In this document: one piece after another, positions 1 to 9,178 of the stretch
How the letters are laid out: the number at the start of each line of letters is the position of its first letter
Position numbering within the stretch: the first letter of the stretch is position 1
Assembly (NCBI GenBank): GCA_022827275.1
Contig: JAJDTG010000002.1
Span: 1 to 50,965, forward strand
DNA length: 50,965 nt
Direction: 5' to 3'
From: Candidatus Dadabacteria bacterium
GTDB taxonomy: Bacteria; Desulfobacterota_D; UBA1144; Nemesobacterales; Nemesobacteraceae
The notes under the pieces: model-generated
Told to the model about the DNA's origin: nothing
Seen by the model: the letters and a program-made list of their open reading frames with translations, nothing else
Databases searched by the model: none
Translations under genes and position numbers: made by a program

Positions 1-281
1 ACGAGACACATGTCATCCACGGCAAAAAATTTGGCGTGCAGATCATGTCGCAAGTACAATTGTATAGATCTCGATTCAGCTAAGTCGTAGATTCCTAAGT
101 CCGAAGTTCCCGCAAGTAGGTCTGCTAAGCGCCATCGTGTAACAACTGTAGTTTTTGTACCGATTGGAATACTATCGAGGAGACGAGAAAACGCCTCGGA
201 CCGTATGAATGGTGCTACAATTAACACGTTTTGTTGAGCACCATTGAGGAGCGAAGAAAGTTCGTCTCCTAAGGTTTTCAT
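1..281 (-). CDS. Phospholipase D-like domain protein (N-terminal part, cut by window edge)
   Basis: Only the first 93 codons are inside the window and the gene runs off the left end. The visible part has one complete HxK(x4)D motif (His82, Lys84, Asp89), the signature of the phospholipase D superfamily, which includes nucleases such as Nuc and BfiI. The sequence before it is a short alpha/beta stretch rich in LIVAPF-type strands. The start ATG overlaps the stop of the upstream GHKL ATPase gene in an ATGA arrangement, so the two are probably translationally coupled. In a helicase-ATPase-PLD operon next to DNA phosphorothioation genes, the likely role is the nuclease of a restriction module; this is inferred from context. 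A second HKD motif, if present, lies outside the window. Confidence 0.75.
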   Translation of the reverse strand, partial: MKTLGDELSSLLNGAQQNVLIVAPFIRSEAFSRLLDSIPIGTKTTVVTRWRLADLLAGTSDLGIYDLAESRSIQLYLRHDLHAKFFAVDDMCL

Positions 282-2167
282 GTTTCGATTACCTTTAAGA
301 ATTTACGAGCTTCTCTTCCCCAATCCATTCGAATATCCTCAAGTCTTTCCTTTATTTCAGCCGGAACCTTGTCTTCGTGTCGGGCCCAAGCAATTAAAAG
401 CATTTTGAGTGTGAATTCAGCCTTTCGGAGGCGTTCAACAAGTTCTTCGGGAGACTGGTCTTCATTTCTAGTGGCCAAGACTTGAATAAGGTGTTTGTGG
501 ACTGGATGCTGGTCATTCAACCATATTTCAAGCAAATCGTTGACTGATTCGACGTCAAAGAAAGCATCTTGATGACCAAGGGTAACTGCCTTCATGAGTA
601 CACGACGGCCGCCACGAACGGTTTCTTCAGCCCACTCATAAGCAGTTTTGTCTTCAACCCTAACTTGCTTGGTTGACTCAACGATCTTTTGAATCTTCTC
701 TTCTTCGTTTGTCTCGGGGGCTCTATCACTATCTCCGGTGTCTCCTTTTTCCTTTTGTTCTTTAATGATTTTTGTTGCAACATCTTCGACCTCTTCGCCA
801 GTTTCCGGATGGCGGGTTTGTGGTCCTGTACCACGCATTATAGTTCTACGTTCAGTTCTCATCCGTCTGATTTGGTCGTCAATCCAGATCCAAATTTCGA
901 TAAGATCGGCCATAGGGTCGGATGTTTCCTTAAGTCGGTCAGAAAATTCACCGAATGTTTCTTCAGGATATTTCCATTCATCCAAATCGAACCCAGCACC
1001 TTTAACAAATGTATGAGCATGTTGTTTGTTATTCACAACCCCGAATATCTCATCAAGGATTGGGTCAAACTCAACTTCTACCGACCACCAACGTTCCTCC
1101 GGTTCGTAATTGTTTACCCAAGCTGTACTCATTTCAAGTTCACGGCGAGCCCGAACAATTGATATTCCTTTATTACGAGCAGCATGCTTCCCCCACGGTG
1201 CATCTCCGGCCTTTGAGTAAGATTTCGGCCATGGAATCTTGGATTTCTTCTCATTAATTGCGTCTGGACGCGCCATTGTACAACGTACATGGACTTCCCC
1301 TTGGGTGTTATTATTCTTGATCAACCATGTTCTTTCGTTGAATAATTTAAACATGGGTTTATCTTGGAATGGTTCAGGTGTTGAAGAGGGGCTTATCAAG
1401 TAAAGTGGGTCGTTGGGAAAACACTCGTTTTCCTGCTTAATGTCCAAATGGTTGTCTTTGTCAGAAGCAAGAATTAACTTGATCATAACTGGCTTTTCAT
1501 GATCTGTGAGAAACTTGCGGTAGATACGGCCACAGAGATCTGCTGTTCGCTCAATGGTTTTCCCCCCGCTGCGCCACTGAACTCGATCAAGTTTGCTCCA
1601 TACGACCAAGGTTCCGGCTGTTTCAGAGGTTGTTGTTGCTATCTCTTTCCACTGTTCTGGAACTGAAGAAGGGGTTGCTGGAGGTACTTCTTGTTGTCCA
1701 GTAGATTTGATTTCATCTAGGTCAAGATAGCAATGGAAAGCGTTGTCAGCACCGTTTTGCCATGTCCATACATCCACACGCCGACACTGCGAAATTGAGG
1801 ACTGAGGAAGTCCCACGCCAAAGCGACCTATGCCCCTTTTTGGGCGATTTAGACGGCGGGTCCCATCGCCAAATTTCAAAGCGCGTCTTAATGTTGTGCT
1901 ATTCATCCCTCCACCATTATCGGCAACAGCGATTTCGCTTACTTGAGGTCGCGCATAAGGCTTTTCTGGGTCCAATAGCTTTTCAACAGCTATAATCTCT
2001 ACTAGATCGGCTTTAGCTTCGACAGAATTATCGATGAGTTCCGCAAGTGCGTGATCGGTGTCCTTATAACCACTATCGCGCATTGCTTCAATTGTCAGTT
2101 CTGCCGAGACAATCGAAAAATCAAATTCTTGTTGAGTTGGTCTAGAATCTGTTATGTTTCGTTCCAT
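278..2167 (-). CDS. GHKL-type ATPase (HATPase_c fold)
   Basis: A 629-residue protein with a clear N-terminal GHKL ATP-binding domain like that of MutL, Hsp90, MORC and gyrase B. The N box is ELIDNS at residues 44-49, the G1 motif is DNGGGM at 83-88 and the G2 motif is GRFGVG at 114-119. The rest has no family I can name; a charged, Glu/Lys-rich segment near residues 450-510 looks flexible or coiled. The gene overlaps the helicase gene upstream by 16 bp and the PLD gene downstream by 4 bp, so the three form one operon. GHKL ATPases act as ATP-gated clamps, so this one may couple helicase loading to the PLD nuclease. That role is inference. Confidence 0.85.
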   Translation of the reverse strand: MERNITDSRPTQQEFDFSIVSAELTIEAMRDSGYKDTDHALAELIDNSVEAKADLVEIIAVEKLLDPEKPYARPQVSEIAVADNGGGMNSTTLRRALKFGDGTRRLNRPKRGIGRFGVGLPQSSISQCRRVDVWTWQNGADNAFHCYLDLDEIKSTGQQEVPPATPSSVPEQWKEIATTTSETAGTLVVWSKLDRVQWRSGGKTIERTADLCGRIYRKFLTDHEKPVMIKLILASDKDNHLDIKQENECFPNDPLYLISPSSTPEPFQDKPMFKLFNERTWLIKNNNTQGEVHVRCTMARPDAINEKKSKIPWPKSYSKAGDAPWGKHAARNKGISIVRARRELEMSTAWVNNYEPEERWWSVEVEFDPILDEIFGVVNNKQHAHTFVKGAGFDLDEWKYPEETFGEFSDRLKETSDPMADLIEIWIWIDDQIRRMRTERRTIMRGTGPQTRHPETGEEVEDVATKIIKEQKEKGDTGDSDRAPETNEEEKIQKIVESTKQVRVEDKTAYEWAEETVRGGRRVLMKAVTLGHQDAFFDVESVNDLLEIWLNDQHPVHKHLIQVLATRNEDQSPEELVERLRKAEFTLKMLLIAWARHEDKVPAEIKERLEDIRMDWGREARKFLKVIET

Positions 2168-3768
2168 ACATCCTCCCAGTTCATGAAGGCTTGGGCGACA
2201 TCGCCGAAACCTGGCAAGTTAGTGTCAACTACCGTAACTACTTTACAGTGTTTTGTCCCCCCTGCTTTAGGCCCTCTAATTACCCGACCTACCATTTGGC
2301 TGTACAACACCAAGGATTTTGTTGGACGAGCAATCAGTGCGGCACTTGCTGCTGGTGCGTCAAAACCTGTTGTAAGTACACCGTAATTGATTAATATTCG
2401 ATTCGGACCACCGGATCGCTTGAATTTCTGGATCACATGTTTCCGCTTCCAGGCATCAGTTTTGCCGGTAACTGCGTCTGCTTTTAGTCCCATGCCTCTA
2501 CAAACGCTCGCTAGGAGCAATGCATTATCGACGGAGGCCGCGAAAACGAGTATCCGTGAGTGAGTTTCTATAAGTTCAAGAAGACATTGAATAATGCGCA
2601 GATTACGTTGTTCATCCTCGCCAAATCGGGTGGCCAAATCATCAGAAATGTCCAATGTTTTTGATATCTCTGCTAGATCTTCAGTAGAGAGTTGGAGCCC
2701 TGGTTCAACATTGAGGAGAGAGAAATCAACTTCGGCGAGGTAACCTTCGTCGGTAAGGTGCCTAATTGGATTAGCTCCGTTGAAACTGATCATCACTTTA
2801 TTTCCACAAAACAACTCCGCTACAGCGGCATCTACAGTTGGATTTCCCCATGTTCGTCCAGGCGTCGCACTTAATCCCAGAAGTGGTGTCTTGGGATTTC
2901 GGGTAGCAACTGTCTCGATAATATCTCGGTAAGTTGTGGCTACCGCTTGGTGTGCCTCATCAAACACTACCATAGTTGTCCGATCACCAAGACTCCATAG
3001 CTTCTCGCGTTCTTTTCCATAGGAGTGCAGTTTAGCCAAGCCCGCGATAACTATGCCATCTGTAATTTTATCAATCTGTGGGTTATGACTTGACCAGAAC
3101 CGCAAACAATCAACTTGCCGATCTCCCAAAGCCCTCCAAGTCAATTCGAACTCTGTTGCTGCTTGCTCCAAAAGTTCACGAGTTGCTGCCAACCAGAGCA
3201 CCAGTCCTTTGGGACGGGTACGAAGATGGGACGCAACAATACTCATTGCCGTCCGTGTTTTCCCGGTACCTGTTGGGAGGTGTAGCATTGCGCGGCCTTC
3301 CTCAAAATATAGATATTGCTCAATATCGCTTGCGGCTCGTTTCTGGTGAGGAAATAATCCTCTTTCGGGCAACACGGTTTTAGCTGATTCGGAAGTAGTA
3401 GTTGTTTGATTAGCGATCGTTGCGAATCCAAAAAATCCTAAAAGATTTCGGCGTAAGGACTGCTCTAGTTTGTCTTTCTGACGTAATTGATTGATGCTTA
3501 TTCCGATTCGATCCTCTAGTTCCCCGATTTTGGATGGTGGTACGGTATTCAATAGAATTTCCCGTCTTTGAGTATCGTTTATGACAAGCTCAAGAGAGAG
3601 AGTTCTGCTAAGAGTTTCTACACGTTTCGAGCTATTGATGCGTTCGGGGTCGATTGTATTAATTAGGTTGAATGCCCCGGTGGGGAGAAGCTTCGCAGCA
3701 TGAAAATCGTCTAGTTTTTCACAAATCTGAAATGGTTGAACTCCTGGTAGTTCTGTGGAAATAGTCAT
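2152..3768 (-). CDS. DEAD/DEAH-box superfamily 2 helicase
   Basis: A 538-residue SF2 helicase. Residues 1-130 are a divergent N-terminal region. Motif I is PTGTGKT at 165-171, motif II is DEAH at 270-273 and motif III is SAT at 300-302; a VLTTGFDAP motif V and a QMVGRVIRG motif VI follow in the C-terminal RecA domain. The layout resembles type I/III restriction and DISARM-like helicases. It opens the helicase-GHKL-PLD operon, separated from the phosphorothioation genes by 217 bp that hold a promoter. I see no strong Shine-Dalgarno before the ATG. Its job is probably to translocate on or unwind invading DNA for the downstream nuclease. I could not confirm whether it equals one of the published SspF, SspG or SspH proteins. 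Confidence 0.88.
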   Translation of the reverse strand: MTISTELPGVQPFQICEKLDDFHAAKLLPTGAFNLINTIDPERINSSKRVETLSRTLSLELVINDTQRREILLNTVPPSKIGELEDRIGISINQLRQKDKLEQSLRRNLLGFFGFATIANQTTTTSESAKTVLPERGLFPHQKRAASDIEQYLYFEEGRAMLHLPTGTGKTRTAMSIVASHLRTRPKGLVLWLAATRELLEQAATEFELTWRALGDRQVDCLRFWSSHNPQIDKITDGIVIAGLAKLHSYGKEREKLWSLGDRTTMVVFDEAHQAVATTYRDIIETVATRNPKTPLLGLSATPGRTWGNPTVDAAVAELFCGNKVMISFNGANPIRHLTDEGYLAEVDFSLLNVEPGLQLSTEDLAEISKTLDISDDLATRFGEDEQRNLRIIQCLLELIETHSRILVFAASVDNALLLASVCRGMGLKADAVTGKTDAWKRKHVIQKFKRSGGPNRILINYGVLTTGFDAPAASAALIARPTKSLVLYSQMVGRVIRGPKAGGTKHCKVVTVVDTNLPGFGDVAQAFMNWEDVWNET

Positions 3769-3816
3769 AATTATTAGACTTGCTACGTTACATTGATAAA
3801 GGGGTTAGCTACGGAA

Positions 3817-3845
3817 AACATAATTGAGTTAATAGATTTTTTCAA
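3817..3845 (-). promoter_or_regulatory. Candidate sigma70 promoter for the helicase-GHKL-PLD operon
   Basis: Read leftward, TTGAAA (3840-3845) and TATGTT (3817-3822) are separated by exactly 17 bp, with the helicase start about 50 bp downstream. It lies in the 217-bp A/T-rich gap after sspD, so the effector trio can be transcribed apart from the modification genes. A/T-rich sequence produces such matches easily. Confidence 0.4.
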
Positions 3846-3985
3846 GAATTAGAAGCTATACAAAGAAGCTGCTCTGGTATTTCTAACTCAAACTGACAGT
3901 GAATTATCTGTAATGCAATTGGGAATTATGGATTAGGCTTTCAGTTGTTAGAGAATAAAAATTGTGAGGAAATATACTTGTGTAG

Positions 3986-4825
3986 TTATTTGTGACAGAC
4001 AATGCACGACGCAGATACTTCTGGGACTCCATATATTTCGTCAATCTCTATACATTCGAGACCTTCATGGAGTGGGTTTCCTTGTTTGCGGCTTTTCTCT
4101 CTTTCAACCCGTTTACGATAGTCTCTTTTTATTTCTTCCACTCGCTTTGGGTGTTCAAGTTCCGAAAGAGACTCGTTCTCACTCCAAGTAAAAGGTGAAC
4201 CATGCTGCAAAGCGGTCTTTTCATAACGTTTTGCTTCTTCAAAGGCTTCAGGATGTTCATCTTTTAGTCTTACCCACTCGATTTTTTGCTGAAAGAAGCA
4301 AAACGTGCAACCACTACGGGACCGCCAACGGTAATAACTGGGAAGCCCAAGTCCCGAGGATTCAAGCAGGTTAATTACACCTGCCTTATCAACCCCATTC
4401 TCTCTGAAAGGAAATTTGACCTGAAGATTGGCATGGGTGGTTTGCATACCTAATCGTTCCGGCTCATCGGCTCTGATAGCAATATAGCTAAATACCTTTA
4501 TCCCAGACTCCAAATCACTTTTAATCCATTGCTCAAATGGTCTTAGCTTAAGTTGGCGTGTACACCACCTAGAGCGCGCCGAGGGAAGATAGTTGCCGTA
4601 TTGGCGAAGCCAGAAATCAAAATCCCGATCGGGATTAAGTCTTTCTATAGGTTTTCCCAAGAATCCCTCAAGGTGGCCGAGAAACTCATAAACCTCTGGC
4701 AACTCCTTGCCTGTATCGGTAAAGAAGTAATGAATATTAAGATCGGGATAATGTTGCCGCATAAATACAGCTAGTGCTGCACTGTCACGGCCACCCGATA
4801 AACCTAAAACATGTTTTTCCTTCAC
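3986..4825 (-). CDS. sspD: Phosphoadenosine-phosphosulfate-reductase-like sulfurtransferase (SspD/DndC-like)
   Basis: A 279-residue PP-loop ATP pyrophosphatase of the PAPS reductase family. The loop SGGRDS is at residues 10-15. Cysteines at 88, 173, 176, 258, 274 and 277 could supply an Fe-S cluster; the CxxC at 173-176 and the CIVC tail at 274-277 stand out. In Dnd and Ssp systems this protein activates a DNA backbone phosphate with ATP and passes sulfur from the cysteine desulfurase to DNA. It ends the sspA-B-C-D series, 20 bp after sspC. A plain assimilatory PAPS reductase is less likely because the neighbours are a desulfurase, a DUF4007 protein and a large ATPase and not sulfate assimilation genes. 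The symbol is assigned from family and synteny, not from a search. Confidence 0.82.
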   Translation of the reverse strand: MKEKHVLGLSGGRDSAALAVFMRQHYPDLNIHYFFTDTGKELPEVYEFLGHLEGFLGKPIERLNPDRDFDFWLRQYGNYLPSARSRWCTRQLKLRPFEQWIKSDLESGIKVFSYIAIRADEPERLGMQTTHANLQVKFPFRENGVDKAGVINLLESSGLGLPSYYRWRSRSGCTFCFFQQKIEWVRLKDEHPEAFEEAKRYEKTALQHGSPFTWSENESLSELEHPKRVEEIKRDYRKRVEREKSRKQGNPLHEGLECIEIDEIYGVPEVSASCIVCHK

Positions 4826-4845
4826 GGTGTGTTTTTCCTCAATAC

Positions 4846-7800
4846 CTATGTCTTTATTGATATATGTTTTAAAGTTTCCGCTAAAGCGGCTAGCTTCTGT
4901 TTGTTATTAATACCGTTTTTGCTAAGAACGGACTCTATGTCTTGTGCCAGCATTAAGATTTCTTCTTTTTCATCTTCGGTTATATCAAAAGTTTCGATCA
5001 TAGTATAGCCATTTTCTCCTGTACCGAACATTAAAGCTAAAGCCTCGGAGGTTGGATTTCGCTTTTTTAACTGTGCCAGCATTTCCGCCTGACGGAACTT
5101 AAGTGCAAAGTCTGCGATTTGGATCATAGCAGCTTTAGGATCGTTATCGGACCATTCACGAACTGGTTTGTTGATTGCCAAGCTTGCAATTGATTCCATA
5201 TCTTCTAGAGCATCGGAGAATTCTTCAAGTCTTCCCGCGAATGCGTCAAGACGAAAGTTTCCAGTTATGCCATGAACAATTTTTGCTCGTAGACGCAAAA
5301 ATTCCAGGTTTGGGTTTCTTTGTCCTAGTGCTTCGAGCATGTTTTCGCGTAGCTCCATCATCATTTTCGGATACCCGTCTTCAAGTTCTTTTAGTATATC
5401 TTTAATGAATCCGCCGAAGTGTTCGTAGGACTGTTGGTCCTGAAGCGGATTTCTCTGGAGCTTATCGGTTTCAAAGATAATTGGCAGATCCACAAACAGC
5501 GCCTGAATGGGATCGCTAGCTGATAACAGTACCCCGCGCACCTTTCGGGCTTCATCGGAAATTGAAGATGTTCTTTTTGTCCAGGTAGGAAGTTTGAGTA
5601 TGAACCGTACTAGAGCTCTTGCAATCTCAAGAGGTTTTTGGGGAACTGGATTGTCGCTGACTTGATTGGCCACATGCCACAGAGACTCGAGTAATTTCTC
5701 ATTGCGTTCTCCTAGGTCGACCCAGCGGAGTTCAATTGTGCTGTTCTTTTGCAATAAAAAGTCTACTACTAATTCGTTTATTTCCGTCTGGAATATTCCC
5801 TCATTGTAAACTGCGACCGATGTACGGTTTGTCATTACGAAAGCCATTGCGAGAATGGGCAGAACCCCGCGACGTATGCCAAACGGAGGAGATGTCCAAT
5901 GTTCATATATTTTCGAGACAGAGACGATCTGGTTTTCTTTGAGAATCTTTTCGGTTTCCTCCCAAAGTCGAAAAACTCGTTTGTTTTTTTTGTTTCCCGA
6001 CAAAGGTTTAAGAAACCCGTCAGCGTCGTTTTTTGTTTTGCCGTGGAGATCTAGAGCTTCAAGAACGCTTCTGTATATTCCCAGTTCAGAGGGAAAACTC
6101 TTTATACCGAGATTTTCTTGGTCGGGATGGTTTACCATGGCGTAAAGCAATTTCCGTATTGCCGCTTGTCCATTTCCCGAGGGCTTCTCCCGGTTAACTA
6201 ATTCCGTACGAATATTTGGCGCATCCGGAAATGTTTCATCTGCTAGCTTTGAAGCAAAGACCGACAAAGAAAAAGTTATTCTTGCTTGCCTACGACGTCC
6301 TCCGACAAACCATCTGGTTTCATTGAGAGAACTCTTTAAAATGGTTTGTAGTTGTTCTTTTACTATGGTGATTCTTGCCTCGATTTCTCGCCTTGCTACA
6401 GAATCGCCTTCAAGCTCAGGGTTGTTTCTTTTGATGTCGTGCAAGGCACCTAGTTCTTTGCCCAAATCGTTTATGCGCTCATAGCTGGGGCTGAATCCTA
6501 CAGCAACTGGATAATCGCTAACAACCGACTTAGACGCTTCTTTGCAAATGGTGCTTATGTCTTCCCTACTATAATTATTTTCAGTTGAAACAACTAAAAA
6601 GAATACCCCCGCCGTTCCATCGGTCGGATGAAAATTTCTTGCTAAATCGCATACTTTTTCAGCCGATACGATTTCTACTTTGAACCACCTTAAAGTACCG
6701 GTCTCGTGATAATGTTTTTTGGCTATAACGGGGCGCATTTGAACTAGGTTGCCAAGTTGTTCTATATTCAACTTTCTTGCAACGAGTTCTTTTTGAAGCG
6801 AGCTCTCAATGTCAAAATCACTGCCTGCATATATAGCCCATGAATTAAAATGTTTTCTGAATATTACGGCTGACCATTTCTCTATATCCTTGAGTGCTTT
6901 TCCTATATCGCTTTCTTTGGCTTCCGCAACACAAGTTTTTAAAACTTCGTTCTCCGGCATAAGCCCGGACCCGTGTCGGAACATCTCAATAACCGCAATT
7001 GTCTTGGCAAGCTTTACATGTAGAGGGGTGCCTCTGGCTTCACAAAGTGCTACTGACTCTACAGACTGAGCCCATCTGTGGCTGTCTGCAGATACCATAA
7101 TTGCCGACTCAAGGTTGACTTTCAGATAATCCCACAAGCGCCATGGTTCATACGTAGTTCCCATGGCTTCAGTTGACTTCAGGAAATCCTGAAAACCTTC
7201 GGGTTCACTTGATCCGAGGAAACCGAATACGCTTCTCTCATTCTGTCCGAATCGCCATCGGGACAGAGGCCCAAGCAGCACGGCTGTTGCAGGATGAATG
7301 GGCCAACAGGAGTCGAGGCAAGTGGCGAAATCAGATGGAATACCGGCCCGTCTGTTCCTTATTGAATTTGCTATGATCTCTGCCGTTGCAAAACTTTCAG
7401 GGTGCTCCAAGTCTGTCTCTATTGCTTTACTTATTAAATCGACTACTTCTTCAACGGCTGTAACAAGGGGAATATCGACGTAACGCCCCTGTACCTTGGC
7501 CCACTCTTTGCGCGCCTCCTCTCCAAGGCGGGAGGCGTATTGTTCAAATGATTGATGGAGAATTCCTAATACTACAAGCCGTCCTTTAGTGCGACTTGCT
7601 AACTCGGCGAGTTCTTGAAAAAAGTGAATGTCTTCTCCCTGCCGGGTGGCTTCTTCAAGGTATTTGCCCATTTCATCTATTACAAGCAGAACCCCGTTTC
7701 CGGGGCGTTTTTCAGCTTTTTTCCGAAGAAGTTTTATGATAGCTTTTGCCGATTGCCCAGACAGGTTTTCTTCTTCCGTCCGAAAGAGTTTTTTTCTAAG

Positions 7801-8184
7801 ATCGTTTATTAAATCACCTCTATGTCCAATTAACGGAATAACAATCCAGCCCGGTTCATCTGACGGGAAAGCTTCCTCAAAGTAAGGAAGCCCTTTTGTG
7901 AGTTTTTTGGCTTGTTGGTTGAGGGGGTTATTAGCAAGGGATGCACATAGAACTAGGGCTAGGCTTGACTTGCCTGCGCCGTAGGGGCCGGTACAGGTAA
8001 AAGCCCGGCGGTTGGACTCCACAATCATTTGGGCCATTCTTTGCAACGCATATTTAGCCGAATCGTGAAAAACAAATCCGTCGAGGGCTTCAGGAATCTC
8101 TAGGTCGGTATCAATACGTGCGGATTGCTGAAAAGTCTTGGCTATCTTGATTTCTTTGGCAAGCAGCATTTTATTCTGAATCAA
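4846..8184 (-). CDS. sspC: Large P-loop ATPase of the phosphorothioation system (SspC-like)
   Basis: An 1112-residue ATP-binding protein. Walker A GPYGAGKSS is at residues 66-74 and Walker B VLLVIDEMGK at 165-174, giving an AAA/ORC-like N-terminal NTPase. The remaining roughly 800 residues are mostly helical and charged, with no catalytic motif I can name. Similar large ATPases sit between DUF4007 and PAPS-reductase-like genes in Ssp loci, where they are needed for DNA sulfur insertion. The TTG start overlaps the sspB stop by 4 bp, which argues for coupled translation; an in-frame ATG five codons later is an alternative. Length and position match the expected third gene of the set. Confidence 0.8.
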   Translation of the reverse strand: MIQNKMLLAKEIKIAKTFQQSARIDTDLEIPEALDGFVFHDSAKYALQRMAQMIVESNRRAFTCTGPYGAGKSSLALVLCASLANNPLNQQAKKLTKGLPYFEEAFPSDEPGWIVIPLIGHRGDLINDLRKKLFRTEEENLSGQSAKAIIKLLRKKAEKRPGNGVLLVIDEMGKYLEEATRQGEDIHFFQELAELASRTKGRLVVLGILHQSFEQYASRLGEEARKEWAKVQGRYVDIPLVTAVEEVVDLISKAIETDLEHPESFATAEIIANSIRNRRAGIPSDFATCLDSCWPIHPATAVLLGPLSRWRFGQNERSVFGFLGSSEPEGFQDFLKSTEAMGTTYEPWRLWDYLKVNLESAIMVSADSHRWAQSVESVALCEARGTPLHVKLAKTIAVIEMFRHGSGLMPENEVLKTCVAEAKESDIGKALKDIEKWSAVIFRKHFNSWAIYAGSDFDIESSLQKELVARKLNIEQLGNLVQMRPVIAKKHYHETGTLRWFKVEIVSAEKVCDLARNFHPTDGTAGVFFLVVSTENNYSREDISTICKEASKSVVSDYPVAVGFSPSYERINDLGKELGALHDIKRNNPELEGDSVARREIEARITIVKEQLQTILKSSLNETRWFVGGRRRQARITFSLSVFASKLADETFPDAPNIRTELVNREKPSGNGQAAIRKLLYAMVNHPDQENLGIKSFPSELGIYRSVLEALDLHGKTKNDADGFLKPLSGNKKNKRVFRLWEETEKILKENQIVSVSKIYEHWTSPPFGIRRGVLPILAMAFVMTNRTSVAVYNEGIFQTEINELVVDFLLQKNSTIELRWVDLGERNEKLLESLWHVANQVSDNPVPQKPLEIARALVRFILKLPTWTKRTSSISDEARKVRGVLLSASDPIQALFVDLPIIFETDKLQRNPLQDQQSYEHFGGFIKDILKELEDGYPKMMMELRENMLEALGQRNPNLEFLRLRAKIVHGITGNFRLDAFAGRLEEFSDALEDMESIASLAINKPVREWSDNDPKAAMIQIADFALKFRQAEMLAQLKKRNPTSEALALMFGTGENGYTMIETFDITEDEKEEILMLAQDIESVLSKNGINNKQKLAALAETLKHISIKT

Positions 8185-9110
8185 TTCTTGGTATAAGCGA
8201 GATCGAGAAGGTCTATTGATTCTATATTCTCTTCGAACCTAGTTACGTTTCTTATCCCCGAAGTATCAGTCCACTGAAAGCGGCCACCTGAACTCTCTCC
8301 TATTCTTACGAGTCGTTCAACCAAAGACTGTTCGTCAAGTTTGAAGACTCGTCCGGGCGAACCTGGAGCATAGGTCAGAGTTTCTACCGAAACGGAGTTC
8401 GGATTAGATATTTGATTCCGCCAAAATTCATTCAAGGAGTAAAGAAAAACACCTTCGGGCAGGCTTGGTTTCGGTCCATAGTTAAACTCGTACATGTGGG
8501 ACCCGATTGGGCTGATGAGTTCCAATTCCGACAGAACAGATTCTATTGAGTCTTCAGAAAACTTTTCACTTCCTTGATGAACATAACTTCTAAGAAAACA
8601 TTCAACATCTCTTTTTATAGTTGTCTCAGAGGTGCGTTTCCATCCCCGTTTTTCACATAGATTTAGTATGGATTTGACTATGTCTTCACGTTCAAATTTC
8701 CTTTCAGAGAAGTAGTTAAAGGCATAATACCAAGTTGAGGTTCTCTCCCATCGTCCTGCTACCATCCAATGTATAAGCCACAAGGTAGCTTCTTTTTCCA
8801 TAAAAGGGTCGTGGCCGGTTCCTGGCTTAAAAAGAAAATCACCTAATTCAGTTGGTCTGAAGGTTTTATCTTTAACTTCTATAATATTGCAAGCAAGGGC
8901 CCAATGGCGAATTGAATTCACCATGTTTTTCCCTACGCCGAAATTCACTATGGCGTCGGGGTCGGAGAACGGGTTTTTTCTGAGATTTTCTTCGCTTAGG
9001 TCGGCAACTTTTTCATAAGCCTTATATAACCAAAGATATCTAAGCGGAAAGGTCTCGTGACCTGTAAATTGTCCTTTGGTGGCTTCGTCTGCTAGGGGTC
9101 CCGTGTACAC
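8181..9110 (-). CDS. sspB: DUF4007 protein (SspB-like)
   Basis: A 309-residue DUF4007 protein recognised from its N-terminal signature GQFTGHETFPLRYLWLYKAY at residues 14-33. DUF4007 proteins recur in predicted defence islands with PAPS-reductase-like and cysteine desulfurase genes. As I recall the literature, SspB of the SspABCD system is of this type and is described as a nicking enzyme needed for single-stranded phosphorothioation. The product is probably a DNA-binding protein that selects or nicks the site for sulfur insertion. It overlaps sspC by 4 bp and follows sspA after 68 bp, so it belongs to the same operon. No membrane segment or signal peptide is visible. Confidence 0.78.
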   Translation of the reverse strand: MYTGPLADEATKGQFTGHETFPLRYLWLYKAYEKVADLSEENLRKNPFSDPDAIVNFGVGKNMVNSIRHWALACNIIEVKDKTFRPTELGDFLFKPGTGHDPFMEKEATLWLIHWMVAGRWERTSTWYYAFNYFSERKFEREDIVKSILNLCEKRGWKRTSETTIKRDVECFLRSYVHQGSEKFSEDSIESVLSELELISPIGSHMYEFNYGPKPSLPEGVFLYSLNEFWRNQISNPNSVSVETLTYAPGSPGRVFKLDEQSLVERLVRIGESSGGRFQWTDTSGIRNVTRFEENIESIDLLDLAYTKN

Positions 9111-9178
9111 AAGAATGGCCTGACTGGATAAATCATCCAGTTTATACTCTACATTTTGCGCAACAGAAACTCAAGACT

